Notes: generated by a model not told the origin, from the letters alone. A DNA stretch of 20,836 nt from an uncultured Lachnospiraceae bacterium (GCA_947175285.1 CAMWMM010000027.1:1-20836); one strand, 5' to 3'; counted from the first letter of the stretch, positions 1 to 7,655 are shown. Translations and numbers: made by a program.

Positions 1-2
1 TA

Positions 3-1043
3 GGGGAAGTCTGCGCTTTTTTGGCTATCCGGAAGGTTATGTTTCACAGTAAAGTATTCCTTCTTTCAGGAATACATCAGATCCACACATCCATAAAGCT
101 TCCTCTTGTTCAGAATGTTTTCGAGGAGTACATGAATAAAGGGATTAAAAAAACAGCGGATGGAGAGCGATATATGTTGGCAGAAAGTATCCAACAGAAA
201 TCACTGTTCCCTTTAAATGGTCTTTTCAACACCTATAGAAGCAATAACAGAGAGCTGTTTTATGTTGGCGGCAACCAGTATCTGATACCGGATGCCGTTA
301 ATATTTTTTGTAAGGTGCTTGAAATTTACAAAGAAATCAGTTATGAGAACAAACACCGCGCTGAAATTTGCCGTTCGATAGCAACTGCATATATGACAAA
401 AAAGAATATCCCTCAGTCTGTCCAGAACGCTATGGAAAATACCAGTTTTATGGATTATTTTAAGTTTGTTGAATTTGATGAAGAAGTAGACCTTAAATCC
501 GTCGAAGCCATTGAAAAGGAATTTGAAGTTCTGAACGATGCCTATTTTTCGGGGAAATCTTTTAAGGATGTCATCTTACGCTTCCGCAAACTTGGCAAAC
601 ACAAAGCAAGCGGACTTTATTATCCTACGCTGCATACTCTCTGTGTGGATATCCGGTGCCCTTCATCATTTATACATGAATATTTCCATATGATTGATGA
701 CCAACTTGGCGATCCGTCGCTGGAAGTCGCATTTAACCGGATTACCGCCTTATACAAGGAAGCGTTCTTACTGCAGATGGAGCAGCTTGATGATTTTATC
801 AAGAATACCCTGAATGGAAAAAGTAAGTACAATATCCAATACTTTTTCCGCCGCGCGGAAATTTTTGCAAGATGTGGGGAGATTTACTTTTCAAGGATAC
901 TGAAAGTAGAAAGTTCCCTGATAAAACCTGATCTCGCATATGCTTACCCGGAATCAGGAGATTTGGATAGAGAAGTTAAAGATTATTATGAAGTGCTTCT
1001 GGCAAAAAGGCTGCCGGATTGTGGCCTTTCGGAAGCAGTATAA
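3..1043 (+). CDS. Zincin-like (HExxH) protein, LPD1-like, 5' partial
   Basis: The frame is open from the left edge, so the true start is probably outside the window; a TTG at 21 has no convincing ribosome binding site. At 675-689 the protein reads HEYFH, the zinc-binding HExxH pattern. About 60 residues later comes AEIFARCGEIYF (around 854-889). From memory this matches the E-x-F-A-R motif that supplies the third ligand in LPD1-type zincin domains of phage and mobile-element polyvalent proteins. Family assignment is by motif only. The protein ends 13 bp before the next start, inside one DNA-metabolism operon. Its role is unknown; a protease or a structural zincin fold are both possible. Confidence 0.6.
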   Translation, partial: GEVCAFLAIRKVMFHSKVFLLSGIHQIHTSIKLPLVQNVFEEYMNKGIKKTADGERYMLAESIQQKSLFPLNGLFNTYRSNNRELFYVGGNQYLIPDAVNIFCKVLEIYKEISYENKHRAEICRSIATAYMTKKNIPQSVQNAMENTSFMDYFKFVEFDEEVDLKSVEAIEKEFEVLNDAYFSGKSFKDVILRFRKLGKHKASGLYYPTLHTLCVDIRCPSSFIHEYFHMIDDQLGDPSLEVAFNRITALYKEAFLLQMEQLDDFIKNTLNGKSKYNIQYFFRRAEIFARCGEIYFSRILKVESSLIKPDLAYAYPESGDLDREVKDYYEVLLAKRLPDCGLSEAV

Positions 1044-1056
1044 AAGGAGGTTAAAC

Positions 1057-2034
1057 ATGGCAAAAGAGATTTATGCCGCGAATATCGCAGAACATTTTAC
1101 AAAAACAGTGGAAACAACTTTCTTGCTCCGTGAAATAACAAAAAAGGAAACACAGGAGAATAAGAAACAATACTATGACATACTGCTTCAGGATTCTAGC
1201 GGAACCCTGTGGGGTACAATCTGGGAGGAGCTTATGTCAGACTGCCACGAGAGTTTAAAAGGAAAGGTTGTAACGGTCAAAGCGCTCGTTACCAAAGACA
1301 CAAAGGGAGCTTTCCGACTCGTAGTGCGCCTGATGGAAGCATCAGAGGATTACCAGATGGCAGATTACATTAACGGGCTGACAGAAAAGGAAAGTGCGAA
1401 GTTTACGGAAATCCTTTGGAAGTACATCAATTCCATAAAAAATGAATGTTATCGGTATCTTGTATCGTCCATCTATAAGGATATCCCTGAACTTGACCAG
1501 TTCCCTGCAACATTAAAAAAGCACCACAATTTCAGTGGCGGTTTTCTGGTATACACTGCAAGCGTTACATGTCTTGCAAATTATATGCTGCACTCCTTAA
1601 GCCATTATAATATAAATCCTTCTTACAATATTCCGTATCAGGCGGATTTGCTTACTGCCGGCGCTCTTCTTCATGGCATCGGAACGATAAAAAAATACAC
1701 ACCCAGTCCTGACATGCACCGCATTCCGGAATCCATACCATTAACGCGGTATAAACTTTCCATTCAGTACATCCAGGACGCTGTCTGTAAGTATAGGGAA
1801 GTTGAAATCAAGACAGAAGAATTAAACCTGCTCTTGCATATGGTTGGATGCGTCTATGAAAATACGGAGAGGAAGCCCATGCTGCGCGAAGCGGTCATCT
1901 TAAAGGAAGCCGTACAGCTGCATGAACAGATTGAGTTTCTGGAATATTTCATCCATGCAAATTGTGATAAAAACGGCATGGTATATGACAAAATCTTGGG
2001 TAACTACATCTATATTCCAAAGGAGGGTGTATGA
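1057..2034 (+). CDS. OB-fold plus degenerate HD-domain protein, YhaM-like
   Basis: This is a 325-aa protein. I chose ATG 1057 because AAGGAGG lies just upstream; a longer version from TTG 940 would overlap the previous gene. Residues about 15-100 look like an OB-fold nucleic-acid-binding domain. Residues about 150-320 resemble the HD domain of the YhaM/CBF1 family, which are 3'-5' exoribonucleases: a KKHHNFSGGFLVYT segment followed by AGALLHGIG. The key metal ligands are altered. The canonical HD reads H206-G207, and the His of the usual GG-xxx-HT motif is Tyr166. The H-H near the end of the domain is also not evident. I infer a nucleic-acid-binding protein with weak or no nuclease activity. 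Its stop overlaps the next start (ATGA), so the two are translationally coupled. Confidence 0.7.
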   Translation: MAKEIYAANIAEHFTKTVETTFLLREITKKETQENKKQYYDILLQDSSGTLWGTIWEELMSDCHESLKGKVVTVKALVTKDTKGAFRLVVRLMEASEDYQMADYINGLTEKESAKFTEILWKYINSIKNECYRYLVSSIYKDIPELDQFPATLKKHHNFSGGFLVYTASVTCLANYMLHSLSHYNINPSYNIPYQADLLTAGALLHGIGTIKKYTPSPDMHRIPESIPLTRYKLSIQYIQDAVCKYREVEIKTEELNLLLHMVGCVYENTERKPMLREAVILKEAVQLHEQIEFLEYFIHANCDKNGMVYDKILGNYIYIPKEGV

Positions 2035-2963
2035 ACAAAACGTTTATCGGGAATGAGGATGCATATCGGCAATTGACAGGTTATCTTGACATGCAGCATC
2101 CCGGCCCGCTTATTTTATATGGGAAAAAGGGGCTTGGAAAACGAAATGCGGCAGAAGAGGCAGCATGTGCAATTCTTGGATGCGGCAGGGACAGCCTTGG
2201 ACATAACGGCGATTTCTTCCTGCTGGACAAAAAAGACGGTTCTATCCGCGTAGAAGACATTCTTTCCCTGCTGGAAAAAAGCAGCGTTGCAGCACTAGGT
2301 TCCTGTAAGGTTTATCTGATCTGCCATGCAGAGGGAATGAATGTACAGGCGCAGAACAAGCTGCTAAAACTGCTTGAAGACAGGAACAGGACAAACGTAG
2401 TCATTCTGCTTTGCGAACGTGATACGCTTTTGGAAACCATTAAGAGCAGATGTCTCACCATATCGTTCTATCCGCTTACTACAGCGGAAATGAACGACTA
2501 TCTTTCTGCAAAAGATGTACCTAAAGAGGACATTGGGCTTGCCGGATTTATCTGCGGCAACTGTCCCTACCATTGGGATGAGGTTTCTGAGTATTACCTA
2601 GACCTTAAAGATACTTGCAAGGAAATCCAGTCTATTTCCCAAAAAGAAGAGTTGTTCCGGGTATTCCGGTTGATTCAGGAAAAAGATGCCGGAGAATTTT
2701 ATTCGGTTCACTCAAGCCATTATCCGGAAGCGCTTTCCATGATCCAGTATATATTCTTTTCCCTGCTGTTTTCCGAAACGGCATTGCCGCAGGGCGGGGG
2801 ACAGGAGCTTTCCTTTGGGGAACTAGGAAGCCTTTATACAGTGCCTGAATTATCTAAGATATGTTCTGAAATCGCAAGGCATCAAAAGAAGTGGCTTACA
2901 GCATCCTATTCCAAAAATGATTTTTTTGACCTGGTCCGCAGCATGGTTCAGGTCTTTTCTTAA
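2031..2963 (+). CDS. holB: DNA polymerase III delta'-like clamp-loader subunit
   Basis: This is a 310-aa AAA+ protein of delta' (HolB) type. The clamp-loader pentamer opens the sliding clamp, and delta' is its largely static wrench subunit. The Walker A region is GKKGLGKR (residues 31-38), with Arg where Thr/Ser is expected, consistent with a subunit that does not hydrolyse ATP. The core NKLLKLLED (109-117) matches the conserved delta'/gamma segment, and the SRC arginine-finger motif is at 139-141. No zinc-finger cysteine set is evident. AAGGAGGG lies just before the ATG, which overlaps the previous stop. It sits directly before dnaX, so the element may build its own clamp loader. Confidence 0.8.
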   Translation: MNKTFIGNEDAYRQLTGYLDMQHPGPLILYGKKGLGKRNAAEEAACAILGCGRDSLGHNGDFFLLDKKDGSIRVEDILSLLEKSSVAALGSCKVYLICHAEGMNVQAQNKLLKLLEDRNRTNVVILLCERDTLLETIKSRCLTISFYPLTTAEMNDYLSAKDVPKEDIGLAGFICGNCPYHWDEVSEYYLDLKDTCKEIQSISQKEELFRVFRLIQEKDAGEFYSVHSSHYPEALSMIQYIFFSLLFSETALPQGGGQELSFGELGSLYTVPELSKICSEIARHQKKWLTASYSKNDFFDLVRSMVQVFS

Positions 2964-2986
2964 TGTAAATTAAAAGGAGGAACTAT

Positions 2987-3928
2987 ATGCTCTATAACCA
3001 ATACCGTCCAACGGACTTTTCGGAAGTAAAAGGGCAGGAGGATGTGCTTGTCACAATGAAACGGCAGTCTCAGACCGGGAAATTCGGACATGCGTATCTG
3101 CTTGCAGGGCATCGTGGAACAGGGAAGACGACCATTGCACGCATCCTGTCTAAAGCCATTAACTGCGAAAATCCCACCGAAAAAGGTCCCTGTAAGGTAT
3201 GCCCGAACTGCCTTGCAGCAAAAAACAGCATGGACATCAAAGAACTGGATGCCGCTACCAATAACGGTGTGGACCATATCAAAGAACTTACTGGGCAGAC
3301 CAAATACCGTCCGGTACAATTAAAAAACAAGGTTTTTATCATTGATGAAGTACATAACTTATCGACGGCCGCATTTGACGTACTATTAAAGCCTTTGGAA
3401 GAGCCGCCTTCTTATTGTACTTTCATTCTCTGTACAACAGAACTGCATAAAATTCCCGTCACAATACGGAGCCGTTGCGAAACCTATACATTCCATCCAA
3501 TTCCACCCATACCGATGAAAGAACGAATACGGGAAGTGCTGGAGGATCAGAATGCAACCTGCGATGAGGATGCACTAAACCTTATCGTCCGTAACGCAAA
3601 CGGCGGCATGCGTGACGCCCTTGGCATATTAGAACAGCTTATGGCAGGCTCCGGCAACGCAATCACGGTAGAAGCGGCGAAGAAGCAGCTTGGCGTATTG
3701 GATACGGATGCCATCTTGAACACCCTTTCAAGTATTATCAGGCTGGACACTGCGGCATCCCTCTCATCCATGGAAGACCTGCTGTGCGGCGGGAAGTCCC
3801 CTTCCCTTATTATCGAAACATCGCTCCGTGTGCTGACAGACATGATTACCATGAAAAGCACCGGAAACCGGCAGTCAGTCATGCACAGCAAGGATTACAT
3901 CCGGCGGAATATCTTGCAGCGCTCATGA
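2987..3928 (+). CDS. dnaX: DNA polymerase III gamma/tau subunit, C-terminally truncated
   Basis: This is the ATPase part of the clamp-loader motor. It carries Walker A GHRGTGKTT (41-49), zinc-finger cysteines C60, C69, C72 and C75, Walker B DEVH (120-123), sensor/lid features and SRC (162-164). Domains I and II are complete. It stops at 313 residues within domain III, well short of the usual 500-plus residues of Firmicutes DnaX. An AAGGAGG is 6 nt from the ATG. The last codons overlap, in another frame, sequence that encodes DnaE (about 3898 onward), and the stop shares an ATGA with the DnaE fragment. I read the end as a junction from a deletion rather than a natural C-terminus. Loss of domain III should weaken oligomerisation. 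Confidence 0.8.
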   Translation: MLYNQYRPTDFSEVKGQEDVLVTMKRQSQTGKFGHAYLLAGHRGTGKTTIARILSKAINCENPTEKGPCKVCPNCLAAKNSMDIKELDAATNNGVDHIKELTGQTKYRPVQLKNKVFIIDEVHNLSTAAFDVLLKPLEEPPSYCTFILCTTELHKIPVTIRSRCETYTFHPIPPIPMKERIREVLEDQNATCDEDALNLIVRNANGGMRDALGILEQLMAGSGNAITVEAAKKQLGVLDTDAILNTLSSIIRLDTAASLSSMEDLLCGGKSPSLIIETSLRVLTDMITMKSTGNRQSVMHSKDYIRRNILQRS

Positions 3929-5016
3929 CATCCTTTCGCAGCAACAGCGCAAAGACTGCAGAATACCTGCTTTTAAGCAGGCAGATGAAGATTCCCATAA
4001 AAAAACCGGATATCGGGAAGGGCGGAATTGATTTCACCGTAAAGGACGGCACCATTCTGTACGCGCTTGCATCCATACGGGATGTCGGAGAAGGGTGTGT
4101 GGCAGAAATCATCAGTGAGCGTGAAAAGAAGCCGTTCACCAGCCTTAAAGATTTTCTGATGCGTATGCAGAAGAACGGAAATCTCAATAAATCAGTAATC
4201 GAAGCGCTGATCAAAGCCGGCGCACTGGACGGCATGGGGCATACAAGGAAATACCTTATGGAGCATTATCCGGAAGTGCTGAACCAGATTCAGTATGACA
4301 AAAAGAACGGTATGCTCGGTCAATCATCACTGCTCTCACTATTTTCCAATGAGCAGCCATCTTCCAAGGAAGAGGAATATGCCATGTCAAAACTGCTCGA
4401 AGACGAAAAGGAGGTTCTTGGGATTTACCTGAGCGGACATCCGCTTGATGAGCATTATGAGCAGTGGATTTCAAATGTGACCGCCAAATCAGTCGATTTC
4501 ATATGTCGTGAAGAAGGTGTCGCACTGACGGAAGGTGAAACCGTTGTTGTAGGTGGAATAATCCGGACTGTCACAATGCGAACTACCAGAACGAAAAAAA
4601 AGATGGCGTGCCTTGTGATGGAGGACCTAATTGGAAGCATGGACATTGTGGTATTTCCAGAGCAGTTTGAAAAATACCAGTCCTTTCTGAAAGAAGGGGA
4701 GATGGTGTTCTGCCGCGGAAAAGTGAAAAAAGAGGATGGAAAAGACGCAAGTCTGCAAATGGACTCTGTATCTTTCTTTTCCAAAGAGGATAAAAGCCAG
4801 AACATCTGGCTGCAATTTACAGACTTTGCAGATTATCAGGTCAAGGAAGCCCGTTTGGTTTCCGTAATGCGGAAATATCCTGGAACCGGAAAGCTGTTCT
4901 TTTATTTGAAAAGCACAAAGCAGGTCAAACAGGGCAGTAAGCCTATCAGCCTTGATGCAGCTTGTTTAAACGAACTGACTGGAATCTGTGGTAAAGATAA
5001 TATAAGGATAAAATAA
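3925..5016 (+). CDS. dnaE: DNA polymerase III alpha subunit, C-terminal fragment only
   Basis: DnaE similarity begins at HPAEYLAALMTS, encoded from about 3898. It continues through the tandem helix-hairpin-helix region (ASIRDVGEG, then KSVIEALIKAGALDGMG), the signature EKEVLGIYLSGHPLDEH, and the OB-fold (VVVGGIIRTVTMR to FCRGKVKK). The PHP domain, palm with catalytic aspartates, thumb and most of the fingers are missing, so the product cannot polymerise DNA. ATG 3925 overlaps the dnaX stop as ATGA and would give 363 aa by coupling, but no Shine-Dalgarno is visible and this Met is also a normal DnaE residue. Treat it as a broken gene or a reduced DNA- and partner-binding remnant. A strong terminator follows. 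Confidence 0.75.
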   Translation: MTSFRSNSAKTAEYLLLSRQMKIPIKKPDIGKGGIDFTVKDGTILYALASIRDVGEGCVAEIISEREKKPFTSLKDFLMRMQKNGNLNKSVIEALIKAGALDGMGHTRKYLMEHYPEVLNQIQYDKKNGMLGQSSLLSLFSNEQPSSKEEEYAMSKLLEDEKEVLGIYLSGHPLDEHYEQWISNVTAKSVDFICREEGVALTEGETVVVGGIIRTVTMRTTRTKKKMACLVMEDLIGSMDIVVFPEQFEKYQSFLKEGEMVFCRGKVKKEDGKDASLQMDSVSFFSKEDKSQNIWLQFTDFADYQVKEARLVSVMRKYPGTGKLFFYLKSTKQVKQGSKPISLDAACLNELTGICGKDNIRIK

Positions 5017-5027
5017 TAATTATCATT

Positions 5028-5069
5028 CTTCCCAAAAGATTATTTTTGTATCTTTTGGGAAGTTTTTTT
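5028..5069 (+). terminator. Rho-independent terminator of the replication operon
   Basis: A perfect 13-bp stem (CTTCCCAAAAGAT at 5028-5040, its complement at 5050-5062) has a 9-nt loop and is followed by seven T. It begins 11 bp after the dnaE-fragment stop. Confidence 0.95.
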
Positions 5070-5070
5070 A

Positions 5071-5099
5071 TTGTTATTTTATAAGTTAGGATGTATAAT
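5071..5099 (+). promoter_or_regulatory. Promoter for the small hydrophobic peptide gene
   Basis: The -35 is TTGTTA (5071-5076), the spacer is 17 bp, and the -10 is a perfect TATAAT (5094-5099). It starts right after the preceding T-tract and would initiate near 5106, about 40 bp before the small ORF. Confidence 0.6.
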
Positions 5100-5145
5100 C
5101 AAGGTACTATCTTTGCAGGACTCATTTAAGAAAGAGGAAGAGAGG

Positions 5146-5238
5146 ATGGGACTGTATCATATATTCAGCTATTTTATCATAATTATATCAGAGATTATAT
5201 CATTAATTTATTCAGTAATTGGTAAATGGAAATCCTGA
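5146..5238 (+). CDS. Small hydrophobic peptide, type I toxin-like
   Basis: This 30-residue ORF reads MGLYHIFSYFIIIISEI, then SLIYSVIGKWKS. That is one uninterrupted hydrophobic segment long enough to span a membrane, with a basic tail (K-W-K). A purine-rich AAAGAGGAAG lies about 8 nt before the ATG, and a good promoter lies 47 bp upstream. Size, composition and isolation between a terminator and a convergent gene are typical of membrane-acting peptides of type I toxin-antitoxin systems, including holin-like toxins of Firmicutes plasmids. No convincing antisense promoter was found, so the antitoxin half is unproven. It could also be a leader peptide or chance. Confidence 0.45.
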   Translation: MGLYHIFSYFIIIISEIISLIYSVIGKWKS

Positions 5239-5545
5239 AACCCCAGTAAAATAAGGCATTCCGGGTATTTATGCCGGGTGGGGCGTAAAAAAAGTGGATG
5301 AAGATATAAAAAAGAGGATGGATTTCTAAAAAAGAGGGAGAATAGTTCCTTATTTTGGGTGAAAAGATTAGGGAGTGGGAGAAATTTCCATAAAAAGGAT
5401 GAAAAATTTTTTTATGTGGAAAAGCGTGGGAGTGTAAAAATGTTCTCAGGAAACGGATTTTGAAGATAAATGTTGGAAAATAAAGAAAAAATTTGCAAAT
5501 AGTCAGAATAAATGATAAAAAAAGGCACGACAAAAAAGCCTCCAT
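5239..5545. other. Purine-biased intergenic region, no gene seen
   Basis: The + strand is strikingly purine-rich, with repeated runs of A followed by GAGG or GGAT near 5285-5300, 5308-5320, 5328-5340 and 5391-5400. A short inverted GGCAT/ATGCC pair lies at 5255-5275 and a CCGGGT hexamer occurs twice (5261-5266, 5273-5278). The reverse strand is formally open, but its translation is low-complexity Phe/Ser/Leu/His and lacks a ribosome binding site. I see no supported gene. Confidence 0.5.
5520..5541 (-). terminator. Weak terminator after the Cys-rich HTH gene
   Basis: Read on the - strand, a short AGGC/GCCT stem, extendable only by G-T pairs, with an 11-nt loop is followed by seven T. It lies immediately after the stop of the upstream - strand gene. 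The stem is poor, so termination may be leaky. Confidence 0.3.
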
Positions 5546-6760
5546 TTAGGATGCAGCAAAAAAGAAGGACTTTCTGCGGATGATGGTTCTTGCAAGGGCA
5601 CCGATTTTTTCAATCGGATGGTTCCGCAGGACATATTTATTATAGATCAGGCTGATTGCCATATGTACCATATTCAGGTTGTACTGGAGCGCAAGGGATG
5701 CAAGGTCTTCATAGTCAGAAAGGGTAAGGCACAGTGAAGGGTATTTTTCGGACGGGCTGATGTCCATCATGGAAAGGATGGAATCAAGGCGTTCCTTTTC
5801 TTCAGGATGCTTAGCGCTGGCGGCATCGCCCAGGACGGTATTGATATGGTCAACATGGTCTATCAGGCTTTCCTTCGTTTCTTCCAGCATTTGTTCACGC
5901 AGGTTCTTCTGCGCGTACTTTTCCTTAATGGTGAATGTGACATTCTTATCATCAAATGAAAGGTCAAAGATTGCGTCATTTTTTTCCAAAGCTTTCTGTA
6001 TGACATTGCGCTTGCAGTAAGACGGCAGGAACCCGCGAAGCCTCTGGTATTGCGAGGTGACGGGAGATGCAGTGTCGTTCTGGGTATCAGAATAAGAGGC
6101 ATTATCAACTTCTAAAATGCCTTTCAGGTTCAGCCTCAGTGTATTCAGGTTTTCAATGCCGCATAGATCCAACAGCATGTCCCGCGACATAGTGATATAA
6201 CCGCGACCGCCTTCGGCCGCAGTTAAATGGTAATTTTTATATTCCGGAAGGAAAACGTTTATGTAACGGTCATGGATGCCAGAATTGCAGAAGTAACAGT
6301 ACCCATAATCCTGGAGTACGTCATTGCAGGCGTCAATAGTGGCAGCCGTGCAGCCGATTGTCGCTGCAAGTTCATTTATGCAGACATCTTTGATAAATCC
6401 GTGGCTATCCGGTTGGAGAAAATGGTATAATAAGAGCAGCTTGATGGCGTTGCCTTTCAGTGTAGGCTGGTAGCCGTAGCGGTTCTTTTCATTGATATAA
6501 CGCTTTTCGGTAGTATAGGAGGTCTCCCATACAGAAGTCGGGCATGTATGGCAGAAGCAGTGGATTTTATCCGCTTCTTCATCCAGTCCGAGCGCCCTAA
6601 GTTCTTCTTTTTTCTGATGGATGATGCAGTTATGGCAGTTTGATTGGCATTCATTCAGAACATCAGGTCCTTGAGAATAGACTTCAATATAATTCTTCTG
6701 AAGACCGATGGCCTTTGTAAGAACGCCCTTCCCGATACGGGCGAAGCTGTTAAACTCCAC
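5546..6760 (-). CDS. Cys-cluster winged-helix DNA-binding protein
   Basis: This is a 404-aa protein. The start is GTG (6758-6760), supported by an AAAGGGGGG Shine-Dalgarno 7 nt upstream; the nearby ATG at 6763-6765 is in another frame. The N-terminal part has two cysteine groups, C38/C42/C45 and C68/C70/C73, suggesting a zinc or iron-sulfur site. Residues about 100-160 look like a helix-turn-helix or winged helix (INELAATIGCTAATIDACND) with further cysteines near 155-158. The C-terminal half is helical and unrecognised. I do not know the family. It is transcribed away from the iteron array, so a replication-control or partner-initiator role is likely but inferred. Its own promoter region carries an inverted repeat. 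Confidence 0.7.
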   Translation of the reverse strand: MEFNSFARIGKGVLTKAIGLQKNYIEVYSQGPDVLNECQSNCHNCIIHQKKEELRALGLDEEADKIHCFCHTCPTSVWETSYTTEKRYINEKNRYGYQPTLKGNAIKLLLLYHFLQPDSHGFIKDVCINELAATIGCTAATIDACNDVLQDYGYCYFCNSGIHDRYINVFLPEYKNYHLTAAEGGRGYITMSRDMLLDLCGIENLNTLRLNLKGILEVDNASYSDTQNDTASPVTSQYQRLRGFLPSYCKRNVIQKALEKNDAIFDLSFDDKNVTFTIKEKYAQKNLREQMLEETKESLIDHVDHINTVLGDAASAKHPEEKERLDSILSMMDISPSEKYPSLCLTLSDYEDLASLALQYNLNMVHMAISLIYNKYVLRNHPIEKIGALARTIIRRKSFFFAAS

Positions 6761-6787
6761 GGCATGGCCCCCCTTTCCGATTTCTCA

Positions 6788-6823
6788 GAGATATCTCATG
6801 TTCTTATAAAAAGTACATGAGAT
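6788..6823 (-). promoter_or_regulatory. Promoter/operator with nested palindromes
   Basis: ATCTCATGT (6793-6801) and its exact complement ACATGAGAT (6815-6823) flank a 13-nt spacer containing, on the - strand, a TATAAG -10-like hexamer. The left arm overlaps a perfect 10-bp palindrome GAGATATCTC (6788-6797). The site lies 28-63 bp before the GTG of the Cys-rich HTH gene. A half-iteron GGTATC directly abuts it at 6824. Confidence 0.5.
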
Positions 6824-7039
6824 GGTATCCTAAAAATAATTATAAGCATTATTATTTAATTTGTAAATGTTTCCAAAGTGGCGAGGGAAATGGTATCTTT
6901 TTGACAAAACTGCATATTTTATCGGCTTTTTGATGCTTAAAAAAACTGCGAATAAAATGGGAGTATTTTTTGTTAAACCGCAAAAAATCAGTATTTCTAT
7001 GTAAATTTAATTTTATAGAAGAATTTTTTTATGAAAAAA
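6824..7039. other. AT-rich segment flanking the iterons, candidate unwinding region
   Basis: This stretch is mostly A/T, with runs such as TTATAAGCATTATTATTTAA and several T or A tracts. It contains a single iteron (6880-6897). No coding potential is evident on either strand. Position and composition suit a DNA unwinding element; this is inference. Confidence 0.4.
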
Positions 7040-7513
7040 GGCGAGATTAAGGGTATCAAAAAGCTGTATTATTGCATGTCTAGTTTAAGACTCACCAAAA
7101 TGGCGAAAAAAATGGTATCAAAAGATAAGTTTTTATGTTTGAAATGTAGATGAAAATATTAGAAAAAATTTTAGGACGGAAAATGAATTCTTAAAAATGG
7201 CGAAAAAAATGGTATCATTTCGGAGTATGTTTGTTTTAGGCGAAAAAAAAGGATGTAAAATCATAAAACGGCGAGAAAACTGGCATCATTTTATTAAAAC
7301 GGCGTAAAAATCTATGCCCTGTTTTTGCTGTCCTGTAAGTATGAATCAGAGAAAAATGTCAAAATGGCGAAGAAAATGGTATCATTTTGTCTAAAACGGT
7401 ACGGTTAGCAACGAAATGATAAAAACGGCGAGAAAACTGGTATCATTTTTATATATTAAAGAATAAGAAATGAGTCTTGGACTGAAACAGAAAAAGGCGA
7501 AGAAACTGGAATC
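6880..7513 (+). repeat. Iteron array, candidate plasmid replication origin
   Basis: Directly repeated 18-bp units with consensus GGCGARAAAAMTGGTATC, often followed by ATTTT, start at 6880, 7040, 7102, 7199, 7270, 7366, 7427 and 7496. Weaker copies are at 7239 and 7301. All have the same orientation. Neighbouring starts are about 31 bp apart or near twice that (31, 31, 62, 61, 65), close to whole helical turns, so bound proteins would lie on one face. The array lies between the two - strand genes and has no ORF. This is the classic layout of an iteron-controlled origin bound by a Rep initiator. Confidence 0.85.
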
Positions 7514-7566
7514 ATTTTTTCAAATAAATCCAAAACAGTGCAAAATGGAAGAAACAGTATAAGAAA

Positions 7567-7597
7567 AGCCATACGGCGTTTTCGTATGGCTCTTTTT
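7567..7597. terminator. Hairpin terminator between iterons and rep
   Basis: AGCCATACG (7567-7575) pairs exactly with CGTATGGCT (7583-7591) around a 7-nt loop. On the + strand a C and six T follow; on the - strand the flank is TTTTCTT. It can end rep transcription and shield the origin from reading in the other direction. Confidence 0.75.
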
Positions 7598-7655
7598 TAC
7601 TATGTGAGATCCAAAGTAGCCTGAATAGCTTCCCTTCCGGCAAATCAGGGATCTG

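Noticed and set aside
940..1056. Longer start for the OB/HD gene
   Set aside because: TTG start without a binding site that would overlap the preceding gene; ATG 1057 has AAGGAGG.
3784..3924. N-terminal extension of the DnaE fragment
   Set aside because: Before about 3898 this frame is the shadow of dnaX and shows no DnaE similarity.
3840..3928. Programmed -1 frameshift making a DnaX-DnaE fusion
   Set aside because: The frame relation would fit, but no X-XXY-YYZ slippery heptamer was found in the overlap, and the DnaE part lacks its catalytic domains.
5195..5545. 116-residue reverse-strand ORF
   Set aside because: Low-complexity Phe/Ser/Leu/His product of a purine-rich tract, no ribosome binding site, overlaps the small peptide gene's 3' end.
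6880..7513. CRISPR array
   Set aside because: Repeats are short, diverged and spaced irregularly in multiples near 31 bp, with no uniform spacers and no cas genes.
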